The notes under the pieces are model-generated. The model was given only the letters and a program-made list of their open reading frames with translations. It was not told where the DNA came from and ran no database searches. DNA of 64,000 nt, taken from Shinella zoogloeoides. GTDB taxonomy: Bacteria > Pseudomonadota > Alphaproteobacteria > Rhizobiales > Rhizobiaceae. Shown piece after piece: positions 36,697 to 45,532 of this stretch. The position numbers and the translations under genes are program-made. Position 1 is the stretch's first letter. Each line of letters starts with the position of its first letter. The stretch spans positions 3,888,501-3,952,500 of the forward strand of contig NZ_CP132311.1 in NCBI RefSeq assembly GCF_030733845.1, read 5' to 3'.

Positions 36697-37974
36697 TCAT
36701 TGGAAGACAGCGTTAGGATTATCCAGGCTGTCGGAACCTTCAAGCTCGATCTTGCCCAGGTCCAGCGACCCGATGACGCGTTCGATGGTCTTCGTCTGGT
36801 CGATCAGGCTGTCGACGGCGGCCTGGACGACCTTGTTGCCCTCTTCGTTGCCTTCGCCGATCATCTGGTCATAGGCCTCGCCGCCTTCCGCGCGGTCCAC
36901 CAGCGCCTTGAAGGCGGCATGGCTGGCGTCGAGCTTGCCCTTCATCTCCGTGTCGAGCGCGGCGTCCTTTTCCGCGACGAGTTCGGAGAGCGACGGGCCG
37001 GTCATCTTCGTGCCGTCAGGACGGGTGTATTCGCCCGTATAGACGGTCTGGATGCCGACGACGTCGTAGTAGTGCGAGTTGTGCGTGTTGTCGGAGAAGC
37101 AATCGTGCTCCTCTTCCGGATCGTGCAGCAAGAGGCCGAGCTTCATGCGCTCGCCGGCCAGTTCGCCATAGGAGAGCGAGCCCATGCCGGTCAGCATGGC
37201 GGTGATGCCGGCCTTCGGATCGGCGGTCACGTTCTTGGTGGCGTCGCCGTCGGCGGCCCATGCCTTCACCATTTCCTCGAGATCGGTGACGAGCAGTGAG
37301 GTGGCGGACTTCAGGTAGGCGGCGCGGCGGTCGCAATTGCCGTTGGTGCAATTGGCTGTATCGTAGTCGCTCGCCTGGCGGTTGCCCGCGCCCTTGCCGG
37401 TGCCGTTCAGGTCCTGGCCCCAGAGCAGGAATTCGATGGCGTGGTAGCCGGTGGCGACGTTCGCCTCGACCTCGCCCGCCTCGTGCAGTTCCTGCAGAAC
37501 TGCCGGCGTGATCGTGGTGGCGTCGATCGCCTTGCCGCCGATCTCCAGCTTCGGATTGGCGATGACATTGCCGACGAAGAGGGCGTTCTCGTCGCTTTCC
37601 GTGCCGTAGCTCGCATCGACATAGTCGATCAGGCCTTCGTCGAGCGGCCAGGCGTTCACCTTGCCTTCCCAGTCGTCGACGAGCGGATTGCCGAAGCGGT
37701 AGGCTTCCGTCTGCTGGTAGGGCACGCGGGACTTCAGCCACGCCTCGCGCGCCGCCTTCAGCGTTTCGTCGCTCGGCTTGGCGATGAGGGCGTCGACCGC
37801 CGCGTCGAGCGCCTTGGCGGCGTCCAGCGAGTCGGAATATTTGGCATGGGCGATCTCGGCATAATGCTTGACGATCGCCGCCGGATCGGCGGCCGCGTGG
37901 GCGGAACCGATGGCAAGGCTTGACGCCGCGGCAGCAAGCGCAAAGGCAGCCGCGCGAAGGAAGGAAGTGGTCAT
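36697..37974 (-). CDS. Imelysin-family iron-regulated protein (IrpA-like)
   Basis: A 425-residue periplasmic imelysin with a signal peptide (about residues 1-27, ending HAAA). The GxHxxE motif is intact in TGYHAIEFLLWGQD (about residues 170-183). SYGELAGERMKLGLLLHDPEEEHDCFSDNTHNSHYYD is the conserved second region (quoted in part: HDCFSDNTH). IrpA-type imelysins are linked to iron acquisition in several bacteria. It is the first gene of a four-gene run and would be transcribed from the region 37975-38185, which contains an ICE-like motif. Confidence 0.92.
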   Translation of the reverse strand: MTTSFLRAAAFALAAAASSLAIGSAHAAADPAAIVKHYAEIAHAKYSDSLDAAKALDAAVDALIAKPSDETLKAAREAWLKSRVPYQQTEAYRFGNPLVDDWEGKVNAWPLDEGLIDYVDASYGTESDENALFVGNVIANPKLEIGGKAIDATTITPAVLQELHEAGEVEANVATGYHAIEFLLWGQDLNGTGKGAGNRQASDYDTANCTNGNCDRRAAYLKSATSLLVTDLEEMVKAWAADGDATKNVTADPKAGITAMLTGMGSLSYGELAGERMKLGLLLHDPEEEHDCFSDNTHNSHYYDVVGIQTVYTGEYTRPDGTKMTGPSLSELVAEKDAALDTEMKGKLDASHAAFKALVDRAEGGEAYDQMIGEGNEEGNKVVQAAVDSLIDQTKTIERVIGSLDLGKIELEGSDSLDNPNAVFQ

Positions 37975-38135
37975 GACGTCTCCTGGTGTCCTGTTTGGCG
38001 TGTCCCCCCGACACCGGACGCCGCAGCCTGCCTGCCGGCAGGTCGCTGCCCGGATGGCCCGGCGGGCCGCCGGGCTCGGGATTATTCAGGCATTTCTGTC
38101 ATGGACCAAATAAAAACTGGTGTCAAAGTGTATAG

Positions 38136-38152
38136 TTTAGAACGATTTCAAG
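38136..38152. promoter_or_regulatory. Possible Irr/ICE iron-control element upstream of the imelysin cluster
   Basis: On the minus strand the motif reads CTTGAAATCGTTCTAAA: one half (TTCTAAA) is identical to the rhizobial ICE half-site TTTAGAA/TTCTAAA, the other half is degenerate. A TTGACA -35-like hexamer follows about eight bases downstream on the minus strand. The position, about 165 bases before the imelysin ATG, suits an iron-responsive promoter. It is a partial match, so tentative. Confidence 0.35.
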
Positions 38153-38185
38153 CTTTTGCCGCGCTTTTGACTAAGTGCAACAGGA

Positions 38186-39475
38186 TCAGGCCTTGCGGCC
38201 CATCGCGCAGAAGAAGAAACCGTCCGTATCGGTCGAGGCCGGCGTCAGCGTGACGGTCCTGCCGTCGCGGGACCAGGGCTGCGGCTCGCCGGCGCCGAAG
38301 AGCTTCTGCCAGGTGTCGGCGGCCGACAGGATCTCGAATTCCGGATTGTTCTTGCAGAAGCCGTGTACCTGTTCCTCGTTCTCCTGCGGCAGGATCGAAC
38401 AGGTGACGTAGAGCAGGAAGCCGCCGGGGCGCACGAAGGCGCTGGCATTGGCAAGCGCCTCCTGCTGCTGCACCAGGCGCTCTTCGAGGTTCTTCTCGGT
38501 GAGGCGCCATTTGGTGTCCGGCCGCCGGCGCCAGGTGCCGGTGCCGGTGCAGGGCGCATCGACCAGCACGCGGTCGAAGCGGGCCTTCAGCGGCGAGAGG
38601 CTGGAAATGTCCTCGTGGACCTGGACATTGCGGGTGCCGGCGCGCTTCAGCCGCTCGATGATCGGGGCGAGGCGCTTGCGGTCGGTGTCGTAGGCATGCA
38701 CCTGGCCCTTGTTGTTCATCGCGGCCGCCATGGCGAGCGTCTTGCCGCCGCCGCCTGCGCAGAAGTCGAGCACCTGCTCGCCCTCTTGAGGCGCGACGAG
38801 GTCGGCGACGATCTGAGAGCCTTCGTCCTGCACCTCGAACCAGCCCTTCTGGAAGGCGAGGTCGGCGGTGACGTTGGGCAGACGCGCCGGGCCTTCGCCG
38901 GCCGGAATGCGGATGCCCTGGCGGGCGATGGCCGAGGCGACCGCCGCGTTGCGCTCGAGCGCTTTCAGCACCTTGTCACGGCCCGCCTTGAGGGTGTTCG
39001 CGCGCAGGTCCAGCGTCGGCCGGCCGGCGAGCGCCTTGGCCTCGGCCAGCCAGTCGCCGGAGAAATTCGTCTCGAAGGAAGGCTGGATCCATTCGGGGAT
39101 GTCGCCCTGCACATGCGGCGCGGCTTCATCGAGCGCGCGGGCGCGAAAGGCGGCCAGCTTTTCGTCGGAAAGCGGCTCGGGGGCAAAGCGGTCGCCGTCG
39201 AATTCGCCGGCAAGCGTTTCCGGTGCAAGACCCCACTGGCGCAGCAGCACCGCATAGCCGAGGGCCGTGGGGCTGTCGTCGTCCATCAGGAAGGCGTGCG
39301 ACAGTTTCATGCGCAGCGCGTCGTATACGATATTGCCGATCGCGGCGCGGTCGCCGGAACCGGCGAACCGATGGGAGAGGCCCCAGTCCTTGAGCGCATC
39401 GGCGACGGGACGCCGCCGGGTCTCGATATCGGTCAGAACCTCGATGGCTCCCGAGAGCCGCCCACCCAATCGCAT
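38186..39475 (-). CDS. RsmB-like rRNA cytosine-C5 methyltransferase
   Basis: A 429-residue SAM-dependent RNA m5C methyltransferase of the RsmB/NOP2 family. There is an N-terminal NusB-like helical part (about residues 1-130), a methyltransferase domain with the SAM site LDFCAGGGGKTLAMAA (about residues 235-250), DAPCTGTGTWRRRPD (one catalytic Cys) and YVTCSILPQENEEQV (second Cys in TCS). The ATG at 39475 gives the E. coli RsmB length; the longer open frame upstream is not supported. The likely target is 16S rRNA. Confidence 0.91.
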   Translation of the reverse strand: MRLGGRLSGAIEVLTDIETRRRPVADALKDWGLSHRFAGSGDRAAIGNIVYDALRMKLSHAFLMDDDSPTALGYAVLLRQWGLAPETLAGEFDGDRFAPEPLSDEKLAAFRARALDEAAPHVQGDIPEWIQPSFETNFSGDWLAEAKALAGRPTLDLRANTLKAGRDKVLKALERNAAVASAIARQGIRIPAGEGPARLPNVTADLAFQKGWFEVQDEGSQIVADLVAPQEGEQVLDFCAGGGGKTLAMAAAMNNKGQVHAYDTDRKRLAPIIERLKRAGTRNVQVHEDISSLSPLKARFDRVLVDAPCTGTGTWRRRPDTKWRLTEKNLEERLVQQQEALANASAFVRPGGFLLYVTCSILPQENEEQVHGFCKNNPEFEILSAADTWQKLFGAGEPQPWSRDGRTVTLTPASTDTDGFFFCAMGRKA

Positions 39476-39554
39476 CCGTTTACTCCGTTTTGCGTCGTGG
39501 TAGCGGCGGAATGCGGGAAGAGCAAGCCGGAAGCCGCAGATTCGCGGTCTGAGG

Positions 39555-39917
39555 TCAGCCGATGACTTCGTAGCAGATCTTGGCGTGGCCGGAGCGGACC
39601 ATGCCGATGTTCGACGCGGCGGCCTTCGAAAGGTCGAGCACGCGGCCGCGGATGAACGGGCCACGATCGTTGATGCGCACCACCACGCTCTTGCCGTTTT
39701 TCGCGTTGGTCACCTTCACCTTGGTGCCGAAGCGCAAACTCCGGTGGGCGGCGGTCATGAGGTTCGGATTCATGCGCTCGCCGGACGCCGTGCGCGAATG
39801 CAGCGCATACCACGAGGCGCGGCCGCAGCCGGCGGCCTGGGCATCAGAGAATGTAACGAAGGTGGAGGAGGCGGTGACGAGAGAAGCAAGCACGAGGCTG
39901 GAGAGCTTGAGCATCAT
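39555..39917 (-). CDS. rlpA: RlpA-like double-psi beta-barrel (septal lytic) protein
   Basis: A 120-residue secreted protein. The signal peptide ends near SDAQAA (about residue 29), then a compact RlpA barrel follows: [56 protein letters not shown], with the catalytic-type Asp in NDRGPF. There is no SPOR domain, so this is the short RlpA form. It probably acts on peptidoglycan at division sites. The start at 39917 (or the adjacent ATG at 39914) is chosen for the signal peptide. Confidence 0.87.
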   Translation of the reverse strand: MMLKLSSLVLASLVTASSTFVTFSDAQAAGCGRASWYALHSRTASGERMNPNLMTAAHRSLRFGTKVKVTNAKNGKSVVVRINDRGPFIRGRVLDLSKAAASNIGMVRSGHAKICYEVIG

Positions 39918-40277
39918 GTATCGGATGACCTTCCGGGAACGCAGTGAATTTCCGCTGTATGGTCGCCCTATGAGGAAGCAAAAATGGCGAAAACGTGCCT
40001 CAACCGGCCGCAATTGCTGGCGAGGTGGCGCCGGATATACAGTCCATCGCCAACGATGGATTTTTAATCTTCGTTAATGAGGCCGAAAAGAATCTTCCGA
40101 ATCAGTGACTAAACTGGATCGACTTGGAAGTTGGAATGCGCGTGCGGCAATCGTGCAAATTTTCGGAAAAAACTTTTAATATTAGCAATTGCTGCGCAGG
40201 AATTCGGCGGCAAAAATGAGGCAGATAAATTTCAGGTTGTATAAAATCGCAAAAGTAGAATTTGCGGACCCACTCCC
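39918..40277. other. Intergenic region with orphan plus-strand hairpin
   Basis: A 360-base region between the divergently placed rlpA start and the 3' end of the epimerase-like gene. It is A+T-rich from about 40040 to 40265. The one clear element is the hairpin at 40043-40065. No open frame here looks coding: the longest plus-strand one ends at 40077 and is arginine- and tryptophan-rich with no ribosome-binding site. Confidence 0.5.
40043..40065 (+). terminator. Orphan intrinsic terminator, possibly ending a small RNA
   Basis: A 7-bp perfect stem TCCATCG / CGATGGA with CCAA loop, directly followed by TTTTT on the plus strand (40061-40065). No plus-strand gene precedes it: both neighbours, rlpA and the RsmB-like gene, are on the minus strand. 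It may therefore end an unannotated small RNA beginning somewhere in 39918-40040. Confidence 0.55.
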
Positions 40278-41153
40278 TCAACCCCTCCAGCGCCCGGACG
40301 AGTACAACTCGGCGAGCGACTGGTGGTAATTCGGGAAGCGGAATTCAAAGCCCGCAGCCTTCAGTTTCGCGTTCGAGACGCGCTTGTTCTCACCATAGAA
40401 AGACCGGGCCATGGGGGAAAGTTCCGCCGTTTCGAAAGAAATGTCCGGCGGGATCGGCAGGCCCATCAGCCGCGCGGCCTCCGCTACCACGTCCTGCGGC
40501 GGGCCGGGCTCGTCGTCGGTGATGTTCCACACGCCGCCGAGATGCCTGTCGGCGAGGAAGAGGGCCGAGCGGCCGATGTCTTCGACGCGGATGCGGTTGA
40601 ATACCTGGTCCTTCTTGATGAGGCGGCGGGCGGTGCCCTCTTCCATGTTGCGCAACGCGTTGCGGCCCGGCCCATAGATGCCGGCAAGGCGCAACACCGC
40701 GACGGGCAGGCCGGATGCCGTGCCGAAGGCGAGCCAGTGGTTCTCCGCCTCGACCCGCTCGACGGAGCGGGCGGAAACGGGGTTCATCACGGTCTCCTCG
40801 TCCACCCAGCCGCCCTTGTGATCGCCATAGACGCCGACGGTGGACAGATAGCCCGCCCATTCGAGCCTCGGCATCAGGGAAGCGAGCGCGGGCGCTCCGG
40901 GGCGGAACAGCGGATCACCGTCCTTGCCGGGTGCGATCGACTGCACGACATGGGTGGCGCGCGCCATGTCGGCGGCAAGAGCGTCCGAAACCGCGCCGCC
41001 ATCGTAGAGGATCGGCTCGATCCCGAGCTGGCGAAGGCTTTCGGCCTTGTCGGCGGAACGGGTCGTGCCGGAGACGGAAAAGCCGGCCTGCCGGAAAACG
41101 TCGCCTATGGCCTTGCCGGAAAAGCCGGCGCCGAGGATCAGGAGGTGTTTCAT
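40278..41153 (-). CDS. SDR-type NAD(P)-dependent epimerase/dehydratase-like protein
   Basis: A 291-residue Rossmann-fold protein with [16 protein letters not shown] at the N-terminus (GxGxxG-like dinucleotide site, about residues 5-20). The [14 protein letters not shown] segment takes the place of the catalytic Ser/Tyr region. [16 protein letters not shown] is typical of atypical SDRs. The ATG at 41153 overlaps the queG stop by four bases. The substrate is unknown; this YeeZ-like type is common beside queG in alphaproteobacteria, so the two are probably co-expressed. Confidence 0.85.
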   Translation of the reverse strand: MKHLLILGAGFSGKAIGDVFRQAGFSVSGTTRSADKAESLRQLGIEPILYDGGAVSDALAADMARATHVVQSIAPGKDGDPLFRPGAPALASLMPRLEWAGYLSTVGVYGDHKGGWVDEETVMNPVSARSVERVEAENHWLAFGTASGLPVAVLRLAGIYGPGRNALRNMEEGTARRLIKKDQVFNRIRVEDIGRSALFLADRHLGGVWNITDDEPGPPQDVVAEAARLMGLPIPPDISFETAELSPMARSFYGENKRVSNAKLKAAGFEFRFPNYHQSLAELYSSGRWRG

Positions 41154-42295
41154 CGTGCGTCCGCCTTCGCTCTTTCGTATTCCGCGCGCACGTCGTCGTC
41201 CGCGTCCTCCACCCTTCCTGCCGCAAATCTCTCGAATTCGCCAGCGTCCATCAGGCGGGAGAGCGCCCATGCGGCCATGCCGCGCACCACGGGCGCGGCA
41301 TCGTCGGCAAGGCGGGTGCAGTGCTCGATCAGGCCGCGTTCGCCGGAATTGCCTGCGGCGATCAGGACGTTGCGCACGAAACGGTCCCGGCCGATGCGCT
41401 TGACGGGCGAGCCGGAAAAATGGGTGCGGAAGCCGGGATCGTCGAGCGTCAGGAGATCGGCGATGGCGGGAGCTTTCAGTTCTTCGCGCGCCACCAGTTT
41501 CATCTCGGAGGCCGCGGCGGCGAACTTGTTCCAGGGACAAGCGGCGAGGCAATCGTCGCAGCCGTAGATGCGGTTGCCGATCCTCGGGCGCAGGGCCGGA
41601 TCGATCGTGCCCTTGTGCTCGATGGTGAGATAGGAGATGCAGCGCCGCGCATCGAGCTTGTAGGGCGCGGGGAAGGCGTCCGTCGGACAGGAATCGAGGC
41701 ACGCCCTGCACGAGCCGCAATGGTCGCGCTCCGGCTCGTCGCGCAAGAGATCGGCGGTGGTGAAGAGGCTGCCGAGGAAGAGCCAGGAGCCATGCGTGCG
41801 GCTGACGAGGTTGGTGTGCTTGCCCTGCCAGCCGAGGCCGGCCGCCGCCGCCAGCGGCTTTTCCATCACCGGCGCCGTATCGACGAAGACCTTGACGTCG
41901 GCCCCGCCACGCGCGGCAAAGCGCGTCGCCACTTCCTTGAGCTTGCCCTTGATGATGTCGTGATAGTCGCGGTTCTGCGCGTAGACGGAGATCGCCGCGC
42001 GGTCCGGCGTTTCGAGCACGGCGCGCGGATCGTGCTCAGGGCCGTAGTTCATGCCGAACAGCACGACGGAGCGCACCTCGCTCCACAGCACGCGCGGATC
42101 GGCCCGGCGCGCCTCGGTTTCGGCCATCCAGTCCATGGTGCCGTGATAGCCGGCGGCAAGGAAATCCGTGAGGCGCGCCGGCGCCTCGGGAATGGAGTCG
42201 GGGCCGGTGATGCGACAGAGGTCGAACCCCTTGTCCGCCGCTTCCGCCTTGACGAAATCGGTCAGGCGGCGGCGTTGCCTCTCCTCGCCCGACAT
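41150..42295 (-). CDS. queG: Epoxyqueuosine reductase
   Basis: The last step of queuosine tRNA modification: cobalamin- and Fe-S-dependent reduction of epoxyqueuosine. The 381 residues show the N-terminal QueG core with [28 protein letters not shown] and two 4Fe-4S clusters: [16 protein letters not shown] and [15 protein letters not shown], separated by the [14 protein letters not shown] motif. A C-terminal HEAT-repeat-like tail follows. It has the full length for the family and is coupled to the epimerase-like gene by an ATGA overlap. Confidence 0.96.
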   Translation of the reverse strand: MSGEERQRRRLTDFVKAEAADKGFDLCRITGPDSIPEAPARLTDFLAAGYHGTMDWMAETEARRADPRVLWSEVRSVVLFGMNYGPEHDPRAVLETPDRAAISVYAQNRDYHDIIKGKLKEVATRFAARGGADVKVFVDTAPVMEKPLAAAAGLGWQGKHTNLVSRTHGSWLFLGSLFTTADLLRDEPERDHCGSCRACLDSCPTDAFPAPYKLDARRCISYLTIEHKGTIDPALRPRIGNRIYGCDDCLAACPWNKFAAAASEMKLVAREELKAPAIADLLTLDDPGFRTHFSGSPVKRIGRDRFVRNVLIAAGNSGERGLIEHCTRLADDAAPVVRGMAAWALSRLMDAGEFERFAAGRVEDADDDVRAEYERAKADAR

Positions 42296-42302
42296 GGCGT
42301 CC

Positions 42303-42995
42303 TCAGAAGTCCAGGTCCGCGTAGTGCGAGACGGGGGTGACGCCGCGCACGCGCTCGGCCAGCAGCGGACGGAAGGACGGGCGGGATTTCAGCCGCTGGT
42401 ACCATTCCTTGGCCTGCGGCGCATCGGCCCAGTTGATCTCGCCCATATAGTCGAGCACCGAAATGGCGGCCGCGGCGGCAAGGTCGGCATAGCTCAGCCG
42501 GTCGCCGGCAAGATAGGTGCGCGAGCCGGCAAGCCAGGACAGATACTTCATGTGCTGGCGGATATTGGCGCGCGAATTGCGCAGGATCTTGCTGTCCGGC
42601 GGCCCGCCGCCCTGGTCGGGCGTCATCTGCAGCTTGAAAATGCGCTCGCGCACCAGGGGACGCGTGACGTCCTGCTCCATCTTCTGCATGAACCATTCCG
42701 TGAGGCGGCGGATTTCCGCGCGCTGGAACGGGTCCTCGGCGAGGAGACGGCGGTCGCGCTTGAGGACGCCGTGCGTCTCGTCGAGATATTCCGAGATAAT
42801 GCTCGCGCCACAGAGCGCCCGCATGCTGTCATCGACATAGACGGGCAGCGTGCCGGCCGGGTTGAGAGCGAGAAAATCGCGGCGGTTTTCCCAAGGCTGC
42901 TCGTCGGCAAGTTCCGTCTGGAAGCCGTATTCCGCCAGGATGAGGCGGACGAAGCGGGAGGCCGAAGACATCGGGTGTTGATAGAGTGTGGGCAT
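42303..42995 (-). CDS. Glutathione S-transferase family protein
   Basis: A 230-residue protein. An N-terminal thioredoxin-like domain ([21 protein letters not shown], then [12 protein letters not shown] and SIISEYLDE, the glutathione-binding Ser) is followed by an all-helical C-terminal domain with [20 protein letters not shown]. The conserved Ser near residue 10-12 is probably the catalytic residue. The substrate is unknown. It is followed by queG after seven bases and divergent from uppP. Confidence 0.88.
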   Translation of the reverse strand: MPTLYQHPMSSASRFVRLILAEYGFQTELADEQPWENRRDFLALNPAGTLPVYVDDSMRALCGASIISEYLDETHGVLKRDRRLLAEDPFQRAEIRRLTEWFMQKMEQDVTRPLVRERIFKLQMTPDQGGGPPDSKILRNSRANIRQHMKYLSWLAGSRTYLAGDRLSYADLAAAAAISVLDYMGEINWADAPQAKEWYQRLKSRPSFRPLLAERVRGVTPVSHYADLDF

Positions 42996-43056
42996 GAACG
43001 CTGCTTTTACTCGTCTTGCGGAAGGGGCTTTGCCGGGCCGACCGCCTCATGCGGAA

Positions 43057-43085
43057 CTGATTTGGCGACGGCTGATTTGACGAAC
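43057..43085. repeat. Short intergenic repeat, copy 1
   Basis: A 29-base sequence containing CTGATTTGG and CGGCTGAT that matches 58743-58770 at most positions. It contains an internal direct repeat (CTGATTTG twice, 14 bases apart). It lies between the divergent GST and uppP genes. Confidence 0.4.
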
Positions 43086-43184
43086 CTATAGAAATTTGGT
43101 GGTACAAACACAAGCGAATCGGGCTTTTTGCCGAATATCCGCTTCAGCATTGCGCCTTTCCTTCCGTTTTCCCAAGGAACTTTC

Positions 43185-43991
43185 ATGGCAGACCAGTCCA
43201 TCGTCAGCGCCCTCATCCTCGGTCTCATCGAGGGCCTGACAGAATTCATCCCGGTATCCTCCACCGGTCATATCCTGCTGGCCGGGCACTTTCTCGGCTT
43301 CAAGTCGCCGGGCAACACCTTCGCCGTCCTGATCCAGCTCGGCGCGATTCTCGCGATCCTCTCGGTCTATACCGCAAAGCTGTTGCGCATCGCCTTCGCG
43401 CTGCCCACGAGCCCCGAGGCACGGCGCTTCGTCATCAGCGTGCTTGTCGCCTTCCTGCCGGCTGCCGTCATCGGCGCGCTGGCGCATGATTTCATCAAGT
43501 CCGTGCTCTTCGAAACGCCGATGCTGATCTGCGTCGTGCTGATCGTCGGCGGCATCATTCTCTACGTGATCGACCAGCTTCCGCTGAAGCCGCGTTATAC
43601 GGACGCGATGCAGTATCCGCCGTCGCTCGCCTTCAAGATCGGCCTGTGCCAGTGCCTCGCGATGATCCCCGGCACATCGCGTTCCGGCGCGACGATCGCC
43701 GGCGCCCTGCTGATGGGCACGGACAAGCGCTCGGCGGCGGAATTCTCGTTCTTCCTCGCAATGCCCACCATGGTCGGCGCCTTCGCGCTCGATCTCTACA
43801 AGAACCGCGATGCGCTCTCGTCGGACGACCTGCTCGTCATCGGCGTCGGCTTTGCCGCCGCCTTCGTCGCCGGGCTCTTCGTCGTGCGCAAGCTGCTCGA
43901 CTTCGTGTCGCGCCGCGGCTTCACGCTCTTCGCCATCTGGCGGATCGTCGTCGGCACGCTGGGCCTGATCGCCCTGTTGGTCTGGGGATGA
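43185..43991 (+). CDS. uppP: Undecaprenyl-diphosphatase (BacA/UppP)
   Basis: Dephosphorylates undecaprenyl diphosphate for cell-wall lipid carrier recycling. The 268-residue, highly hydrophobic protein has the family marks [19 protein letters not shown] (catalytic Glu and Ser region, about residues 14-32) and [18 protein letters not shown] (second conserved Arg-containing block). The ATG at 43185 has AAGGAA about six bases ahead. Its 3' end is followed by a small hairpin with a TTCG loop at 43996-44009. Confidence 0.96.
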   Translation: MADQSIVSALILGLIEGLTEFIPVSSTGHILLAGHFLGFKSPGNTFAVLIQLGAILAILSVYTAKLLRIAFALPTSPEARRFVISVLVAFLPAAVIGALAHDFIKSVLFETPMLICVVLIVGGIILYVIDQLPLKPRYTDAMQYPPSLAFKIGLCQCLAMIPGTSRSGATIAGALLMGTDKRSAAEFSFFLAMPTMVGAFALDLYKNRDALSSDDLLVIGVGFAAAFVAGLFVVRKLLDFVSRRGFTLFAIWRIVVGTLGLIALLVWG

Positions 43992-43995
43992 AAGA

Positions 43996-44009
43996 CCGGC
44001 TTCGGCCGG
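43996..44009 (+). terminator. Weak hairpin after uppP
   Basis: A 5-bp stem CCGGC / GCCGG around a TTCG tetraloop, four bases after the uppP stop, followed by CCTCTTC. The U-tract is poor, so termination may be partial. Confidence 0.45.
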
Positions 44010-44030
44010 CCTCTTCAGGCTGGCGGAGGC

Positions 44031-44180
44031 TTACTTGACCGAGGCGGTCGTGCAGGGATCGACGCCATAGGCCGGCGAGCAGCCGGGCTTGCCGGCGGAA
44101 ACGGTCGAGGGCGCGACAAAGGACCCGGCCACGATGATCAGAGCCGAAAATCCGAAGAAGATTGCAATTGCCTTGCCCAT
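44031..44180 (-). CDS. Small secreted or membrane-anchored peptide, unknown function
   Basis: A 49-residue open frame with ATG at 44180 and TAA at 44031. The N-terminus (GKAIAIFFGFSALIIVAGSF) is a clear signal peptide or anchor. The mature part is short, with two cysteines spaced as GCSPAYGVDPC that could form a disulfide. A possible AGAGG lies about 12 bases upstream, on the far side for a ribosome-binding site. It is in the intergenic gap after uppP, convergent to it. I do not recognise a family. Codon use resembles the neighbours, and the ordered signal-plus-Cys layout argues that it is real. Confidence 0.6.
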   Translation of the reverse strand: MGKAIAIFFGFSALIIVAGSFVAPSTVSAGKPGCSPAYGVDPCTTASVK

Positions 44181-44369
44181 TTGCGCCGAAAGCCTCTCAA
44201 AGTGCTGAAATGCGCCGCTGCATGACCCTCACGCAGTACGCGGCGCGGGCGGTGTTTATTCGCTGCTCCAGCGACAATCAATATCGCGTCATGCTGAATC
44301 GCGCGTAAATGCCGCAACGCTTTTTTTAACCGCTGCATAAGTGCAACAGCACGCTCAAAGCGCTTTCGG

Positions 44370-44417
44370 AAAAACGAAGCGGCCACCGAGGGGATTGCCC
44401 CTGCGGCGGCCGGTTTC
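44370..44417 (-). terminator. Terminator of the NDUFA9-like gene
   Basis: On the minus strand a long GC-rich hairpin (arms 44376-44393 and 44398-44417, loop CAAT, with a bulge) is followed by TTTTT at 44374-44370, 16 bases after the gene's stop. Confidence 0.75.
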
Positions 44418-44432
44418 ATGGAGAATGGATGC

Positions 44433-45413
44433 TCAGGCCGTGCGGTCGATCTTGGTGAACTGGCCCTGCTGGCGGTAGCGCACGAGATAGCTCGGCAGGA
44501 TCACCTCTGCCAGGACCGGCTCGATGCCGATGGCCTCCAGCGTGCGGCCTTCGCTGCGGGCGGCGTCCGAGACGATATTGTCCGAGCGCAGCAGCGTGAC
44601 TTGGTCGGAGGTCAGCGGCGGCGTGATGAAGGGCACCAGAGAGGCGATGGAGCCGATCAGCGAGGCGATGCCGAAAGGCAGCGAGACGAGCGGCTTCTTG
44701 CGGTCGACCACGCGCAGCATCAATTCGAGACACTGGCGGAAGGTCAGCACTTCAGGGCCGCCGAGCTCGTAGATGCGGCCGCGCTCTATCGAGCCGTCCA
44801 CCGAGCGGGCGACCGCTTCGGCGACGTCGGCGACATAGACCGGCTGGAACCTGGTGTTGCCGCCGCCGATGAGCGGCAGCGCCGGCGCATAGCGCGCCAT
44901 GGTGGCGAACTTGTTGAAGAAGCCGTCTTCCGGGCCGAAGACGATGGAGGGTCGCAGGATGACGGCATCCGGCAGGGTGCGCAGCACCGCCGCTTCGCCG
45001 CGGCCCTTGGTGCGGGCATAGGCGGAGGCGGACTTCTCGTCGGCGCCGATCGCGGAAATATGGGTGAGCTTGGCACCGACGGCGCGGGCGGCCTCGGCAA
45101 CGGCGCGGGCGCCGAAATCCTGGACGGCGTCGAAGGTGTTGCGGCCGCTCTCGAAAAGCACGCCGACACAGTTGATGACGTGGTCGGAGCCCTCGACGGC
45201 GCGGTCGACGGACTGGCGATAGCGCAGGTTCGCCTGGACGCAGGAGATCTGGCCGACGCCGCCGATCGGCTGCAGGAAGCCGGCAAGATCCGGGCGGCGC
45301 ACGGCGACGCGGATGCGGTAGCCGCGGCGCGCCAGCGCGCGCACCACATGACGCCCGACGAAGCCCGAGCCGCCGAAGACGGTGACGAGCGGCGGAAGGT
45401 TGGACAAGGTCAT
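44433..45413 (-). CDS. NAD(P)-binding protein, complex I NDUFA9-like
   Basis: A 326-residue Rossmann-fold atypical SDR resembling the NDUFA9 accessory subunit of respiratory complex I. VTVFGGSGFVGRHVVRALARRGY is the dinucleotide site (about residues 10-32), NCVGVLFESGRNTFDAVQ and LTHISAIGADEKSASAYARTKGRGE (Tyr-x-x-x-Lys) follow, then RPSIVFGPEDGFFNKF. The ATG at 45413 has AGGAG seven bases before it. It probably helps assemble or stabilise complex I, inferred from the family. Confidence 0.88.
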   Translation of the reverse strand: MTLSNLPPLVTVFGGSGFVGRHVVRALARRGYRIRVAVRRPDLAGFLQPIGGVGQISCVQANLRYRQSVDRAVEGSDHVINCVGVLFESGRNTFDAVQDFGARAVAEAARAVGAKLTHISAIGADEKSASAYARTKGRGEAAVLRTLPDAVILRPSIVFGPEDGFFNKFATMARYAPALPLIGGGNTRFQPVYVADVAEAVARSVDGSIERGRIYELGGPEVLTFRQCLELMLRVVDRKKPLVSLPFGIASLIGSIASLVPFITPPLTSDQVTLLRSDNIVSDAARSEGRTLEAIGIEPVLAEVILPSYLVRYRQQGQFTKIDRTA

Positions 45414-45532
45414 GTGGCTGCTCCTGGACAATAGGAAGGGTAGGTGAGGCCTACATAGCCCAAACCGTCCGCGAGGTGAAGCGCGGCGAAGCGTCTCTGT
45501 TGCCGGATTTGCAAGCGCTTGCGGCGCTCTCT

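Noticed and set aside
38172..38183. A 12-base identity TAAGTGCAACAG also present near 44340
   Set aside because: Exact 12-base matches are expected by chance in 64 kb, and there is no further similarity around them.
39970..40077. A short plus-strand open frame (about 35 codons) in the rlpA upstream region
   Set aside because: Rich in Arg, Trp and Lys, no ribosome-binding site, and it runs through the hairpin at 40043-40065. A small RNA is the more likely reading.
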